Source: Strongylocentrotus droebachiensis (taxonomy: Eukaryota > Echinodermata > Echinoidea > Camarodonta > Strongylocentrotidae). Taken from it: a stretch of DNA of 64,000 bases. Both the position numbers and the translations under genes were made by a program. Positions 10,452 through 21,329 of the stretch are shown piece after piece; within the stretch, counting starts at the first letter, position 1; every line of letters starts with the position of its first letter. The notes beneath the pieces are model-generated. The model ran no database searches, was not told the DNA's origin, and saw only the letters and a list, made by a program, of their open reading frames with translations. The DNA is taken from NCBI GenBank assembly GCA_035222895.1, contig JAVYIG010006428.1, positions 1 through 64,000 of the forward strand, given 5' to 3'.

Positions 10452-12640
10452 TCATAGTGTAATGCTTGAAACTCTTAATTTGTTAAGGGCTTTCACATGG
10501 TACGGTCTACCAACAACCTGATCATTGTCAAAAGCGATGACAACATCACCGTTAAGGGATGGAAGTTCTTGAGCTGCCTGATTGTATGACCACTTCCTTA
10601 ACCTGTAATAATAGGTTCCTCCTTGGTGCAACACCATCTAGTGCATCTAGCTATAGCTTGCTCTTTGATGCAGCGTGAATTAAATTGTTCTCCTGAAAGG
10701 AGTGTTGCTGAAAACCCTTCTGGTATTGATTGTAAGCAAAGAAAGCACGGAATAGGTGATTGTACGTAAAGTAAGTGGAGGTGCATCACATGATGAAAGT
10801 TTATGGAAGACATAGCTGGTTAAATTTAAGTTATTCAAATGTTTTGAAATGACATTTTATAATCACGAAGTGAGTATCCTAACCAGAATTTATGCTTGAG
10901 AATCCTTGTTATTTGAGAAGAGAAGTAGCATGCAAAGATGTGAAATTGACGAGTTTTTTAGGAAGGATTCAGGAGCATTCGTTCACGATCCTCAATTCAC
11001 GTACGGAAGCACTTACTTTCTATGAAGTTGGAGTAGCTCATGCCACTTCATTTCAGTAGCAGCCCTGTCTGACATTGTATTGCGTATGTTCCCCAATATA
11101 CGTCTTCCTGTAGGGCTGGCCTCGTTTGCTATTTCATCTAGTAGACCTTCCATTCTTCCAATTTGCTTCTCGTTGATTCCCATTTTCTCCATATCCTCAT
11201 ACTCAACCTTCAGCATTGATACAAACTTTCCAATGCTTGTTAGATATTTGTCTACAGTTTTAGGCTGGTTCTGATCTTTCAATTTCTCATAAACCCTGTA
11301 TATTGGGGGGAAATGAATACCAGTTCCTACATTCAGGTGAATAATACATAAAACTGCAATATCAGGAGCACAAACTTAAATTATATTTGATAATGGAATG
11401 ACCGAATTCAGGTTTGCATCCCAAATCCACACATTATTGAACTCTACTGCACATAATTTTCTCATGGTATTAACTTATAATTCCTATAATCAGAGCATAA
11501 ATATGATAATGAAACCATTTAGATAATACCATTTAGATAACACACTTTTAAGCCGAAAAGTAGAGAAAAATGTCAGTGAACGTTTGGCCTATACTTCGAA
11601 GTCTCATCTGAGTACCGGTACAGAGTTGTATTTGCTTTACTTCCCAATTCCTTGTCAATTTGCTTCTGTGCAAGGTAAAGCCTTTGTACATTCATGTTCT
11701 CGACCGTAGATTTTGACAGCAATCGTGTGCATTTTTCCCTGTTAGCTGTTCAGTCACAATACTGATGCATGATAACACCTTCGACACAGCAACATGATTG
11801 TCTAGGAGATGGTAAACGCGATGGCTTAGGGCTGTATTGAAGCAGTTTTTCTCTTTATCATAAGTTTGAATTTCATCTTTTTCTTTCAGTTAATGTTTGA
11901 GCTGCACAATTTCCTCCTGCATTTTGTTCACCTTTTCCTCCATAACTCCCAAGCTCTCTTCACATTCATGATGATTGATCCTCTCCTCCAGAGTCCTGCT
12001 TCGGTTTCTTTGATAGTCCTCCCTATCCTTACTTCAATTCATTTCAATTCAAATGAGGTTTTATTCAAGACTTGCCAAAAAGTCCAAAGACTGAAAAATG
12101 CAACTTTACATCAAACATACAATCATATAAAAAAGCATTCAAAAACATATATTTATATATAAAGAAAACATAGCAAATGGGAAAGAAAAACAAAAGAAGA
12201 AAAAAAAAAAAACGATATAAAATATTGCTAGCAAAATTGGGTAAATGTTTACGTCAAAACAAATAAAATAAAATTTATACAGATATGAGAATTCAATTAA
12301 ATGTTACATAGGAAAAACAGTGATAAAATGCAATACAAATTCCAATACAAATACTTCCAATACACATGCAATACAAATAGTTCAAGCTTTCTCTTCTCAG
12401 GCATTTTTGTTTTTCTAGATCTTGTTTAGACAATTTTAATGCATCTGTTTTTTGTTTCACCTTTTCGCTCAATTCCTGGGCAGTTTTCTCAAAACTGCAA
12501 ACCTTATGCTTGAGGCATATTCCACTAGTAGTCCTATGAGGCACTCGTCTTGAAGGATTTATGCCAGGGAAAATAAACTCTTCTTTCAAGAAACCCTCAT
12601 AGGCACTTGATCTACTTTTATTCTTGAGAAGTCTTTTTAG
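10452..12640 (-). pseudogene. Decayed coiled-coil coding region, probably from a multicopy mobile family
   Basis: Minus-strand coding pieces lie in order: about 12640-12380 (FIFPGINPSRRVP, then KTAQELSEKVKQKTDALKLS), about 12030-11720 (a heptad-like EEKVNKMQEEIVQLKH segment with an internal stop), 11291-11013 (89 aa including ILGNIRNTMSDRAATEMKW) and 10637-10452 (VVIAFDNDQVVGRPYHVKAL). They are in different frames, with stops, and are interrupted by a repeat at about 12030-12300. The NTMSDRAATE stretch resembles proteins present in many copies in marine invertebrate genomes. I cannot name the family. The pieces could be exons of one gene, but the internal stop argues for decay. Confidence 0.45.
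12030..12320. repeat. Possible retroposon 3' tail
   Basis: Begins with a TTCAATTCATTTCAATTCAA repeat followed by GAGGTTTTATTCAAG and an A-rich stretch. This looks like the 3' end of a LINE or SINE (minus strand). No coding part seen. Confidence 0.35.
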
Positions 12641-12989
12641 CCTTTCCTTTTAGCCTTATCAATGACCTTCTAATCTCTATAACTTGCAACTACTTTCAGT
12701 GGCATTTTACAGCACAGTATTTTAAGAAATATAACTCAATGAATAAACATACCTTAAGGATTATCTAAAGAGTTCCCATCTCAACATAGAAATGCTGGAA
12801 CAGCAAGCAAACTGCTAAACTGTTGGCGACTGTCGTCGCTGTAAGCGGACTGCTATTACGTAGATAACAACTATCGTCTTCCCCTTATTCCCTGAACTAT
12901 TTCTTCTAGTCTCGTCACAAGTCTTAAACATAACTTTCAGAACAAGAAAAGAGTCATTCCAGGACACTGGTATTTGTTTTCTGTCTTTT

Positions 12990-14287
12990 GAGTGGTGGGT
13001 TCTCTTCAGCAGTAGCTCCTTCTCCCTCAGATACACACCTTGTATCTGGAATGGTGGGTCCTCTTCAGCAGTAGCTCCTTCTCCCTCAGATACACACCTT
13101 GTATCTGGAATGGTGGGTCCTCTTCAGCAGTAGCTCCTTCTCCCTCAGATACACACCTTGTATCTGGAATGGTGGGTCCTCTTCAGCAGTAGCTCCTTCT
13201 CCCTCAGATACACACCTTGCATCTGGAATGGTGGGTCCTCTTCAGCAGTAGCTCCTTCTCCCTCAGATACACACCTTGTATCTGGAATGGTGGGTCCTCT
13301 TCAGCAGTAGCTCCTTCTCCCTCAGATACACACCTTGTATCTGGAATGGTGGGTCCTCTTCAGCAGTAGCTCCTTCTCCCTCAGATACACACCTTGTATC
13401 TGGAATGGTGGGTCCTCTTCAGCAGTAGCTCCTTCTCCCTCAGATACACACCTTGTATCTGGAGTGATGGGTCCTCTTCAGCAGTAGCTCCTTCTCCCTC
13501 AGATACACACCTTGTATCTGGAATGGTGGGTCCTCTTCAGCAGTAGCTCCTTCTCCCTCAGATACACACCTTGTATCTGGAATGGTGGGTCCTCTTCAGC
13601 AGTAGCTCCTTCTCCCTCAGATACACACCTTGTATCTGGAATGGTGGGTCCTCTTCAGCAGTAGCTCCTTCTCCCTCAGATACACACCTTGTATCTGGAA
13701 TGGTGGGTCCTCTTCAGCAGTAGCTCCTTCTCCCTCAGATACACACCTTGTATCTGGAATGGTGGGTCCTCTTCAGCAGTAGCTCCTTCTCCCTCAGATA
13801 CACACCTTGTATCTGGAGTGGTGGGTCCTCTTCAGCAGTAGCTCCTTCTCCCTCAGATACACACCTTGTATCTGCAATGGTGGGTCCTCTTCAGCAGTAG
13901 CTCCTTCTCCCTCAGATACACACCTTGTATCTGGAATGGTGGGTCCTCTTCAGCAGTAGCTCCTTCTCCCTCAGATACACACCTTGTATCTGGAGTGGTG
14001 GGTCCTCTTCAGCAGTAGCTCCTTCTCCCTCAGATACACACCTTGTATCTGCAATGGTGGGTCCTCTTCAGCAGTAGCTCCTTCTCCCTCAGATACACAC
14101 CTTGTATCTGGAATGGTGGGTCCTCTTCAGCAGTAGCTCCTTCTCCCTCAGATACACACCTTGTATCTGGAGTGATGGGTCCTCTTCAGCAGTAGCTCCT
14201 TCTCCCTCAGATACACACCTTGTATCTGGAGTGATGGGTCCTCTTCAGCAGTATCTCCTTCTCCCTCAGATACACACCTTGTATCTG
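12990..14287. repeat. 59-bp VNTR, about 22 copies
   Basis: The unit contains GGTGGGTCCTCTTCAGCAGT, AGCTCCTTCTCCCTCAGATA and CACACCTTGTATCTGGAATG-like segments. It repeats every 59 bp with only scattered single-base differences (for example GGAGTG or GCAATG for GGAATG). 59 is not a multiple of three, so the array is not a coding repeat. The high identity points to recent expansion. Confidence 0.95.
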
Positions 14288-14435
14288 TAGATGAAAATAT
14301 TAACTATTTTGTTTAGCACTGTTTGCATCTTGCATGGCTGCCAAGCATGACTGCTCTGCAGGGAGTGGAAAAAGAGAACTTACAGCTTTTTCTTAATTTG
14401 AAGAAAAAGATTAAATAAGACACTGCTCTTTTTTA

Positions 14436-15060
14436 AATACACTTACTTGCAAGTTCCTACTTTTGTGGTTGAAGCCAGAATTCTCCAGGTTGTTGCGTGC
14501 TGTTTTCAATAGATGTGGAACATCGCAGAAGAAGTAGATCTTTCTGTCCTCATCAGCTGGGTTTATGGTGTAATAGCCATGAACATCATCAGTGCATATC
14601 CTTAAAAAATTCCCTGTTACAAGATGCCCTGTGTGCCACCACAACTCGTACCTTTAGCCCCGCTGTCTCGATGGCCAAGACCGTTTTCATAACACAGTTA
14701 TAGATTTCCTCGTTGGAGAAAACAAGCCACGAACCATGATCATGAATGCATGGCTTGCAAGTTCATCGGTGTCCTCCTTTAGGCGCTTCTCAAATGCTCG
14801 CAACTCAATATTTATGCTGCCTACATCTACAAAACCAATGAGTTCTCCAGTCGAAGAAGAGTATACTATGCCTGACTTAGTCTTCATTTCATCACAGATG
14901 AGTGATACATTGCTTTGGAACTCGTGCTTCAAATTCATCTCTTTGATAGTTTGTTGTATCATATCGTGATGGACTCCTGTTTTCGCTTATGTGTATATTT
15001 TGTAAGTGTTCCTATTGCAGGTAATATAAGGAACTTACTGTCTTTGATAAGTTTTTGTCG
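14436..15060 (-). pseudogene. P-element-like transposase, truncated copy 1
   Basis: Minus-strand pieces cover the catalytic region: LICDEMKTKSG (first acidic residue of the P/THAP9-type core), GELIGFVDVGSIN, ASHAFMIMVRGLF, then YFFCDVPHLLKTARNN and the exon end RNLQ before a donor-like GTAAGT. The segment holding the second Asp region is shortened compared with copies 2 and 5. Frames are broken. No N-terminal part is attached. Confidence 0.75.
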
Positions 15061-15560
15061 AAGTTAGGTCAGATCACCTTCCTTCCTGGACGCTTCTTGG
15101 CCTCTATCCGCACGCGATCTTTCCAACTAACAGCCTACATCAGTCATTCCGACAAATCATATTTCAGTGTCAATCGCATCTCCGTACACGATAATCATGT
15201 CGGAACTCTAGCTCGAAGTAAGAGTAGACAGCTGGATTGCAAGAAACCATTCAATCAGCTGTCCTGGCAAGGTCGCCAAAAAGTTACAGCTCCCTCGATT
15301 GGAGGGCGTTGAAACTGTAAATTGAAATGAAAAGAGAGAGAACAATGGTCAGTCAATGTGTATGGGCATCAGCAACAATGATGGCAACCTAAGCTGACCA
15401 CTGAGCTCGGGGGATTTGGGGTTGATACATTATAACTGGGGATGTGATGTATTCACACTTGAGCGGTTAAAATAGTGCACTGAAAATGTGTAGTAGATAC
15501 AGTAGATACCAAAATTTGTAAGGGTGCCCTATGTTGGAGGGGCCTCACACTACTTTATAT
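15061..15560. other. Spacer between P-like copies 1 and 2
   Basis: About 500 bp with no recognised coding segment or repeat. A short + strand frame at 15055-15312 has no family features. Confidence 0.35.
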
Positions 15561-15563
15561 ACA

Positions 15564-17176
15564 TCATACCTCAAATCTGCTATCATTAACATCACGATAG
15601 GGCAAGAGATTAGGATTTCTCTTCCGTTGGCCTTCTGATGCAGTGGACACGTTCAGACAATCAAAGAACTTGTTGAACATTTCAACAAACTGCCTAGTTC
15701 CATCGGTAGAGGTATCCCTGGTGTTGTCACTCTTGAGTTTCAGTGCGTTTGCAACCGATTTGCTCAACACCTGGAGAATAATTAAACAAGAATGTACAAA
15801 CATAAACAATTATGGTAAAAAAACATGTGCCAACGAAGTTGATTGACATAAACATGGGACGCAGGTCCAACTTGTATTTCTCTATTTTCATGTACACTAA
15901 CATTTCCACAGGTATTTTTTCTTAATTTGAAGAAAAAGATTAAATAAGACACTGTTCATTAATACACTTACCTGCAAGTTCCTACTTTTGCGGTTGAAAC
16001 CAGAATTCTCCAGGTTGTTGCGTGCTGTTTTCAACAGATGTGGAACATCGCAGAAGAAGTAGATCTTTCTGTCCTCATCAGCCGGGTTTATCATGTAATA
16101 GCCATGAACATCATCAGTGCATATCCTAAAAAATTTCCTGTTACACGATGCCCCGTCTGCCAACACAAATCGTACCTTTACAGGGGTCTTGTTAATTTTT
16201 CTGATAGCAGGCTATTTATGATTTACAGGAGGCTACTAAAATTGCAAAAGAAAAATCTCTGTGCGCGTAGCGCACATCACGAGCGCGAAGCGCGAAGTCC
16301 CTTGCGGCCGGGGTCCAGGGCCCGCCCAAGGGCCCTGGAAGCTTTAGGGTTTTAGATGCTCTCTGGTGCTATCTTAGCCTTATTTTTGAAGATATGACCA
16401 CACTGTATGAGCCATAGTTTAATGATAAAGATCATGAATATTTTGGCTGAATAACTTACTTTTCATATGATATACAATATGAAATGAAAATGCTCCATTA
16501 TTGTTTCTGATAAATCAATCATATTTGTGATGAATCTACAATTTTAAATTACATGATAATGATACAAGGTAGTCCTGGGCAAAAACGGTTAACTGACGTT
16601 TACAGGACCTTGTCAGTGAAGAAAATCGTTTGCGATAAAAAATTAAAAAAATTGGAACACACATAAAAAAAATATGACAAAATTGGATTGGTAAATGGTT
16701 TGCAGGTATGTGACAGCTGTCACAGGGGTCTGGGGGTGTTACGCCCCCAGCAGGGTCCAGGTGCAGTGCCTCAGTCTGGAGGGGAGTCTCCCCTGAAGGC
16801 AAGCCCCTAGCATTTCAAGATCTCCCATTCAGATTCTAGAGACCTTAGAAGGAAAAATCTTGTCAATTCAATCAGAATGTATTAAACTTTTCTCGCATAT
16901 TGAAATGTAATGTGACACATGTTTAATATTCATGTACCTGAGGCTGAAACTTTTTGCAATAATTACATAGTGAATGATCATTCCATTTCTGAATCTGAGG
17001 ACTGGCTAAGAAGATCCTCATCCAGACCTAGGATGGACTTCACCTCCTGGTCTTCAGCTTCATCTTGCCCACTGGCACCTTCTTCACTTTGCCTGGTGAC
17101 TGTCGTCGGCTTGTCATCATTCTGAGCTGCAGCACTGTGGGTTTCAACTTCTAGTTCATCAGTCTCTGTCGGCTAC

Positions 17177-17214
<38 letters not shown>

Positions 17215-18440
17215 GTGCCGACAGCCGGCTACGATTGCCGTTACAGCCGGAAAAAATAGCCGGTTGCCGGCTATTAACAAGAACCCTGCTTTAGCCCCGC
17301 TGTCTTGATGGCCAAGACCGTTTTCATAACACAGTCATAGATTTCCCCGCTGCATAGAGATGTAGTGGGGAAAACAAGCCACGAACCATGATCATAAATG
17401 CATGGCTTGCAAGTTCATCTGTGTTCTCCTTCAGGCGCTTCTCAAATGCTTGCAACTCATTATTTATGCTGCCTACATCTACAAAACCAATGAATTCTCC
17501 AGTCGAAGAAGAGTACACTATGCCCGACTTAGTCTTCATTTCATCACAGATGAGTGATACATTGCTTTGGAACTCGTGCTTCAAATTCATCTCTTTGATA
17601 GTTTGTTGTATCATATTGTAATGGACTCCTGTTTTCGCTTGTGTGTATATTTTGTAAGTGTCCCTATTGCAGGTAATATAAGAAACTTACTGGTCTTTGA
17701 TAAGTTTGTACGCTGCGGGGGACTTGCTGTGCACAGCGATTGCCCATCGAATAACCGATGGATGCCATTGCATCTGTCTCCTGTTTTATAGAGGACTTCA
17801 ATGCCTTTGTCTGCTCCTCCCACAACAGCTTTTGTGCTGACTCATCAACGAGATTCTCTTCAATCACCCCCGCTGCATCTTTCACCATCTTTTCAATCTC
17901 TTTCGTGTCTCCAACTGGCACACTCTCCTCTCTTAATGTTTTCCTTATTTTGTCCTCAAGTCTCCTCTGGCTACTTTTTACCTTCATTCTGTCCTTCTGT
18001 ATGTTCCTTGCTCTGGAGATTAGTTGCTTTTTGGACAGAGATTGCAATTTTGCCTTTGAAGAAACACATGCTTTCATAGGTGAAGACAACCTATTCCGAT
18101 TCTTCATGGATATCAAGTCACTCCAATGGATGGAACACACAGTTATTCTCAGTCCATCTCGTGTCTCTTTGCTGATACATCTTCGTTCTCATTCAAGGGC
18201 AGACAGGTTGGGTGATTCAGCAATTGCCTCCTCCCGGTCGGATAGGTGCTGCATTTATCGTTGTCCCCGGCCCAAGTTTACAATTAAGGCTGCGGACTGT
18301 TTCCTCTGAGTGGGTATCAACTATGTACCCTCTGATGTTTTTGTTTTTCAGAAAGTCAACAAAGTCTTGTTCCCAACACATACCTTGGACCCAGCTACAG
18401 ATTTCACAAGTCTGTGGGACGCATGCTTCACCGTTTTAAA
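15564..18440 (-). pseudogene. P-element-like transposase, copy 2 (most complete; broken by an insertion)
   Basis: Read on the minus strand. An N-terminal piece lies at about 18440-18200. A basic region follows (KNRNRLSSPMKA, ISRARNIQKDRMK, about 18180-17990), then a helical region (AAGVIEENLVDESAQKLLW) and the catalytic region with LICDEMKTKSG. After the 16181-17288 insertion comes YFFCDVPHLLKTARNN (about 16090-16000). A separate C-terminal exon at 15770-15564 carries VLSKSVANALKL and FNKFFDCLN, as in the end of P/THAP9-type transposases. Introns appear to separate these blocks. The 1.1-kb insertion and frame breaks make it inactive. P-type transposases cut and paste DNA using a DDE/D RNase-H-like core. 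Confidence 0.75.
16181..17288. mobile_element. hAT-like insertion, 1.1 kb, 5-bp target duplication
   Basis: Begins CAGGGGTCTTGTTAAT and ends with the inverted complement ATTAACAAGAACCCTG. CTTTA is present at 16176-16180 and again at 17289-17293. The undisturbed sister copies of the P-like unit read straight through this site with a single CTTTA, so the insertion is directly visible. Inside are GC-rich foldback pieces (16250-16340, 16730-16810), a 36-bp poly-T run (from about 17177) and an acidic minus-strand coding trace (about 17160-16960) that I cannot assign. Confidence 0.8.
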
Positions 18441-18960
18441 TCATAGCCAACAAAAATGAAGAGTATGGGATGCCATGGTGAAGTTCAATGAAGTTTATTT
18501 GTTTTTTATAAATAAAAAACGGAAACGCCTGCATTGTACAGAAGATAAAACAAAAGCATCATAAGTACAATAATCACATTATAAAATCATGCAAGTCATT
18601 GACTGTGATTAGATTTCTGTAGACAAATGCAATTTTTATAAGTTCAGTTCATATACATTGAAATGCAATTAACAAACCAAGAAATAAATACATAGTATGC
18701 AATATTATTTGTAAATACATGTATAGATATTAAATAGTTTTGACTACACAAAAGATATCACATTTTCCACAGGAAGTAACGTTCAAGTGAATGTCCCGCA
18801 GTATAGAGTCTCCAAAAACACATACATTTACAAACGTTTCAGTGTCACATTCCTGGGCCTGCGCTGACCTGTAATAGTAGAGAAAGAGATACATAGACAA
18901 GTACATGTTTTACAAAATATCAAAGTGATATGGATCTAGAGGTCTAGAAATCTATAGTAG
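18441..18960. repeat. Possible retroposon 3' end between P-like copies 2 and 3
   Basis: Contains TTCAATGAAGTTTATTTG followed by A-rich sequence, like the 3' end of a LINE on the minus strand. No coding part seen in the roughly 500 bp. Confidence 0.35.
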
Positions 18961-18964
18961 GTTA

Positions 18965-19860
18965 GCGCGCCCAGTTCATCGGCGTCCTCCTTTAAGCACT
19001 TCTCAAATGCTTGCAACTCATTATTTATGCTGCCCATATATTCAAAACCAATGAGTTCTCCAGTCGAAGAAGAGTACACTATGCCCGACTAAGTCTTCAT
19101 TTCATCACAGATGAGTGATACATTGCTTTGAAAATCGTGCTTCAAATTCATCTCTTTGATAGTTTGTTGTTTCATATCGTGATGGACTCCTTTTTTCGCT
19201 TGTGTGTAATGTGTATATTTTGCAAGTGTTCCTATTGCAGGTAATATAAGAAACTTACTGTCTTTGATAAGTTTGTATGCTGCAGGGGACTTGCTGCGCA
19301 CAGCAATTGCCCATCGAATAACTGATGGATGCCATCGCATCTGTCTCCTATTGGAGGACTTCAATGCCTTTATCTGCTACTCCCACAAGAGCTTTTGTGC
19401 TGATTTATCAACGAGATTCTCTTCAATCACCCCCGCTGCATCATGCAATCTTTTCAATCTCTTCAGTGTCTCCAACCGGCACACTCTCCTCTCTAAATGT
19501 TTTCCTTATTTTGTCCTGAAGTCTCCTCAGGCTACTTTTAACCTTCATTCTGTCCTTCTGTATGTTCCTTGCTCTGGAGATTACTGTAGTTGCTTTTCGG
19601 ACAGAGATTGCAATTTTGCCTTTGAAGAAACATGACAGTGTGCTTTCATGGGTGAAGACAACCTATTCCGATTCTTCATTGATATCAAGTCACTCCTCTG
19701 GATGGAACACACAGTTATTCTCAGTCCATCTCGTGTCTCTTTGCTGAAACATCTTCGTTATCGTTCAATTGCAGACAGGTTAGGTGATTCAGCAATTGCC
19801 TTCTCCCATTCGGATAGGTACTACAAGAAAACGTCTCTCAGCCAATGGAATTTAAATTTA
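18965..19860 (-). pseudogene. P-element-like transposase, partial copy 3
   Basis: Contains the basic N-terminal segment, the helical segment (RQMRWHPSVIRWAIAV, SPAAYKLIKDSKFLILP) and the start of the catalytic region (SNVSLICDEMKT), then breaks at a stop. The block with the DVPHLLKTARNN motif is missing. It joins copy 4 head-to-tail with the same junction seen between copies 4 and 5. Confidence 0.7.
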
Positions 19861-19939
19861 AATGTTTTAAAAATCATGACATAAACGTCGGATGCAGGTC
19901 CAATTTGTATTTCTCTATTTTCATTTACACTAACATTCC

Positions 19940-21230
19940 CACAGGTATTTTTTCTCAATTTGAAGAAAAAGATTAAAAATGACACTGCTCATTAATACAC
20001 TTAATTGCAAGTTCCTAATTTTGCGGTTGAAGCCAGAATTCTCCAGGATTCAGGTTGTTGCGTGCTGTTTTCAACAGATGTGGAACATTGCAGAAAAAGT
20101 AGATCTTTCTGTCCTCATCAGCCAGGTTTATGGTGTAATAGCCATGAACATCATCAGTGCATATCTTAAAAAATTCCTGTTACACAATGCCCTGTCTGCC
20201 ACCACAACTCGTACCTTTAGCCCCGCTGTCTCGATGGCCAAGACCGTTTTCATATCACAGTCATAGATTTCCCCGCTGCGTAGGGATGTAGTGGGTAAAA
20301 GGGCTACAGCTTGCACGTGGGAGAAAACAAGCCACGAAACATGATCATGAATGCATGGCTTGCAAGTTCATCGGTGTCCCCTTTTGGTGCTTCTCAAATG
20401 CTCGCAACTCATTATTTATGCTGCCTACATCTACGAAACCAATGAGTTCTCCAGTCGAAGAAGAAGAGTACACTATGCCCGACTTAGTCTTCATTTCATC
20501 ACAGATGAGTGATAAATTGCTTTGGAACTCTTGCTTCAAATTCATCTCTTTGATAGTTTGTTGTATCGAACGTGATGGACTCCTGTTTTCGCTTGTGTGT
20601 AATGTGTATATTTTGTAAGTGTTACTATTGCAGGTAATATAAGAAACTTACTGTCTTTGATAAGTTTGTATGCTGCGGGGGACTTGCTGTACACAGCAAT
20701 TGCCCATCGAATAACCGATGGATGCCATCGCATCTGTCTCCTATTGGAGGACTTCAATGCCTTTGTCTGCTCCTCCCACAACAGCTTCTGTGCTGACTTA
20801 TCAAGAAGATTCTCTTCAATCACCCCCGCTGCATCTTTCACAATCTTTTCAATCTCTTTTGTGTCTCCAACTGGCACTCCCTCCTCTCTAAATATTTTCC
20901 TTATTTTGTCCTGAAGTCTCCTCTGGCTACTTTTAACCTTCATTCTGTCCTTCTGTATGTTCCTTGCTCTTGAGATTAGTTGCTTTTTGAACAGAGATTG
21001 CTATTTTGCCTTTGAAGAAACATTTGCTTTCATAGGTGAAGACAACCTATACCGATTCTTAATGGATATCAAGTCACTCCTCTGGATGGAAAACACACAG
21101 TTATTCTCAGTCCATCTTGTGTCTCTTTGCTGATACATCTTCGTTCTCATTCAAGTGCAGACAGTTTGGGTGATTCAGCAATTACCTTCTCCCAGTCGGA
21201 TAGGTACATCAAGAAAACGTCTCACAGCCA
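19940..21230 (-). pseudogene. P-element-like transposase, partial copy 4
   Basis: Holds the same three blocks in the same order: basic region, helical region with the LICDEMKTKSG catalytic segment, and the block with GLKVRVVVAD and YFFCDVPHLLKTARNN. The frame is interrupted in several places. Flanking intron sequence (ATTTCTCTATTTTCATTTAC) is repeated with it, so whole genomic units were duplicated, not cDNA. Confidence 0.7.
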
Positions 21231-21329
21231 CTGAAATTAAAATGTAAATGTTTTAATAATCATGACATAAACATGGAATGCAGGTCCAATTTGTATTTCT
21301 CTATTTTCATGTACACTAACATTTCCACA

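Noticed and set aside
12990..14287. CRISPR-like regular array
   Set aside because: The whole 59-bp unit repeats with no unique spacers, and the genome is eukaryotic; this is a VNTR.
14102..14290. 62-aa frame on the + strand
   Set aside because: It lies wholly inside the 59-bp VNTR.
17758..18309. 183-aa + strand frame
   Set aside because: Antisense to the P-like transposase coding region, whose minus-strand reading has recognisable motifs.
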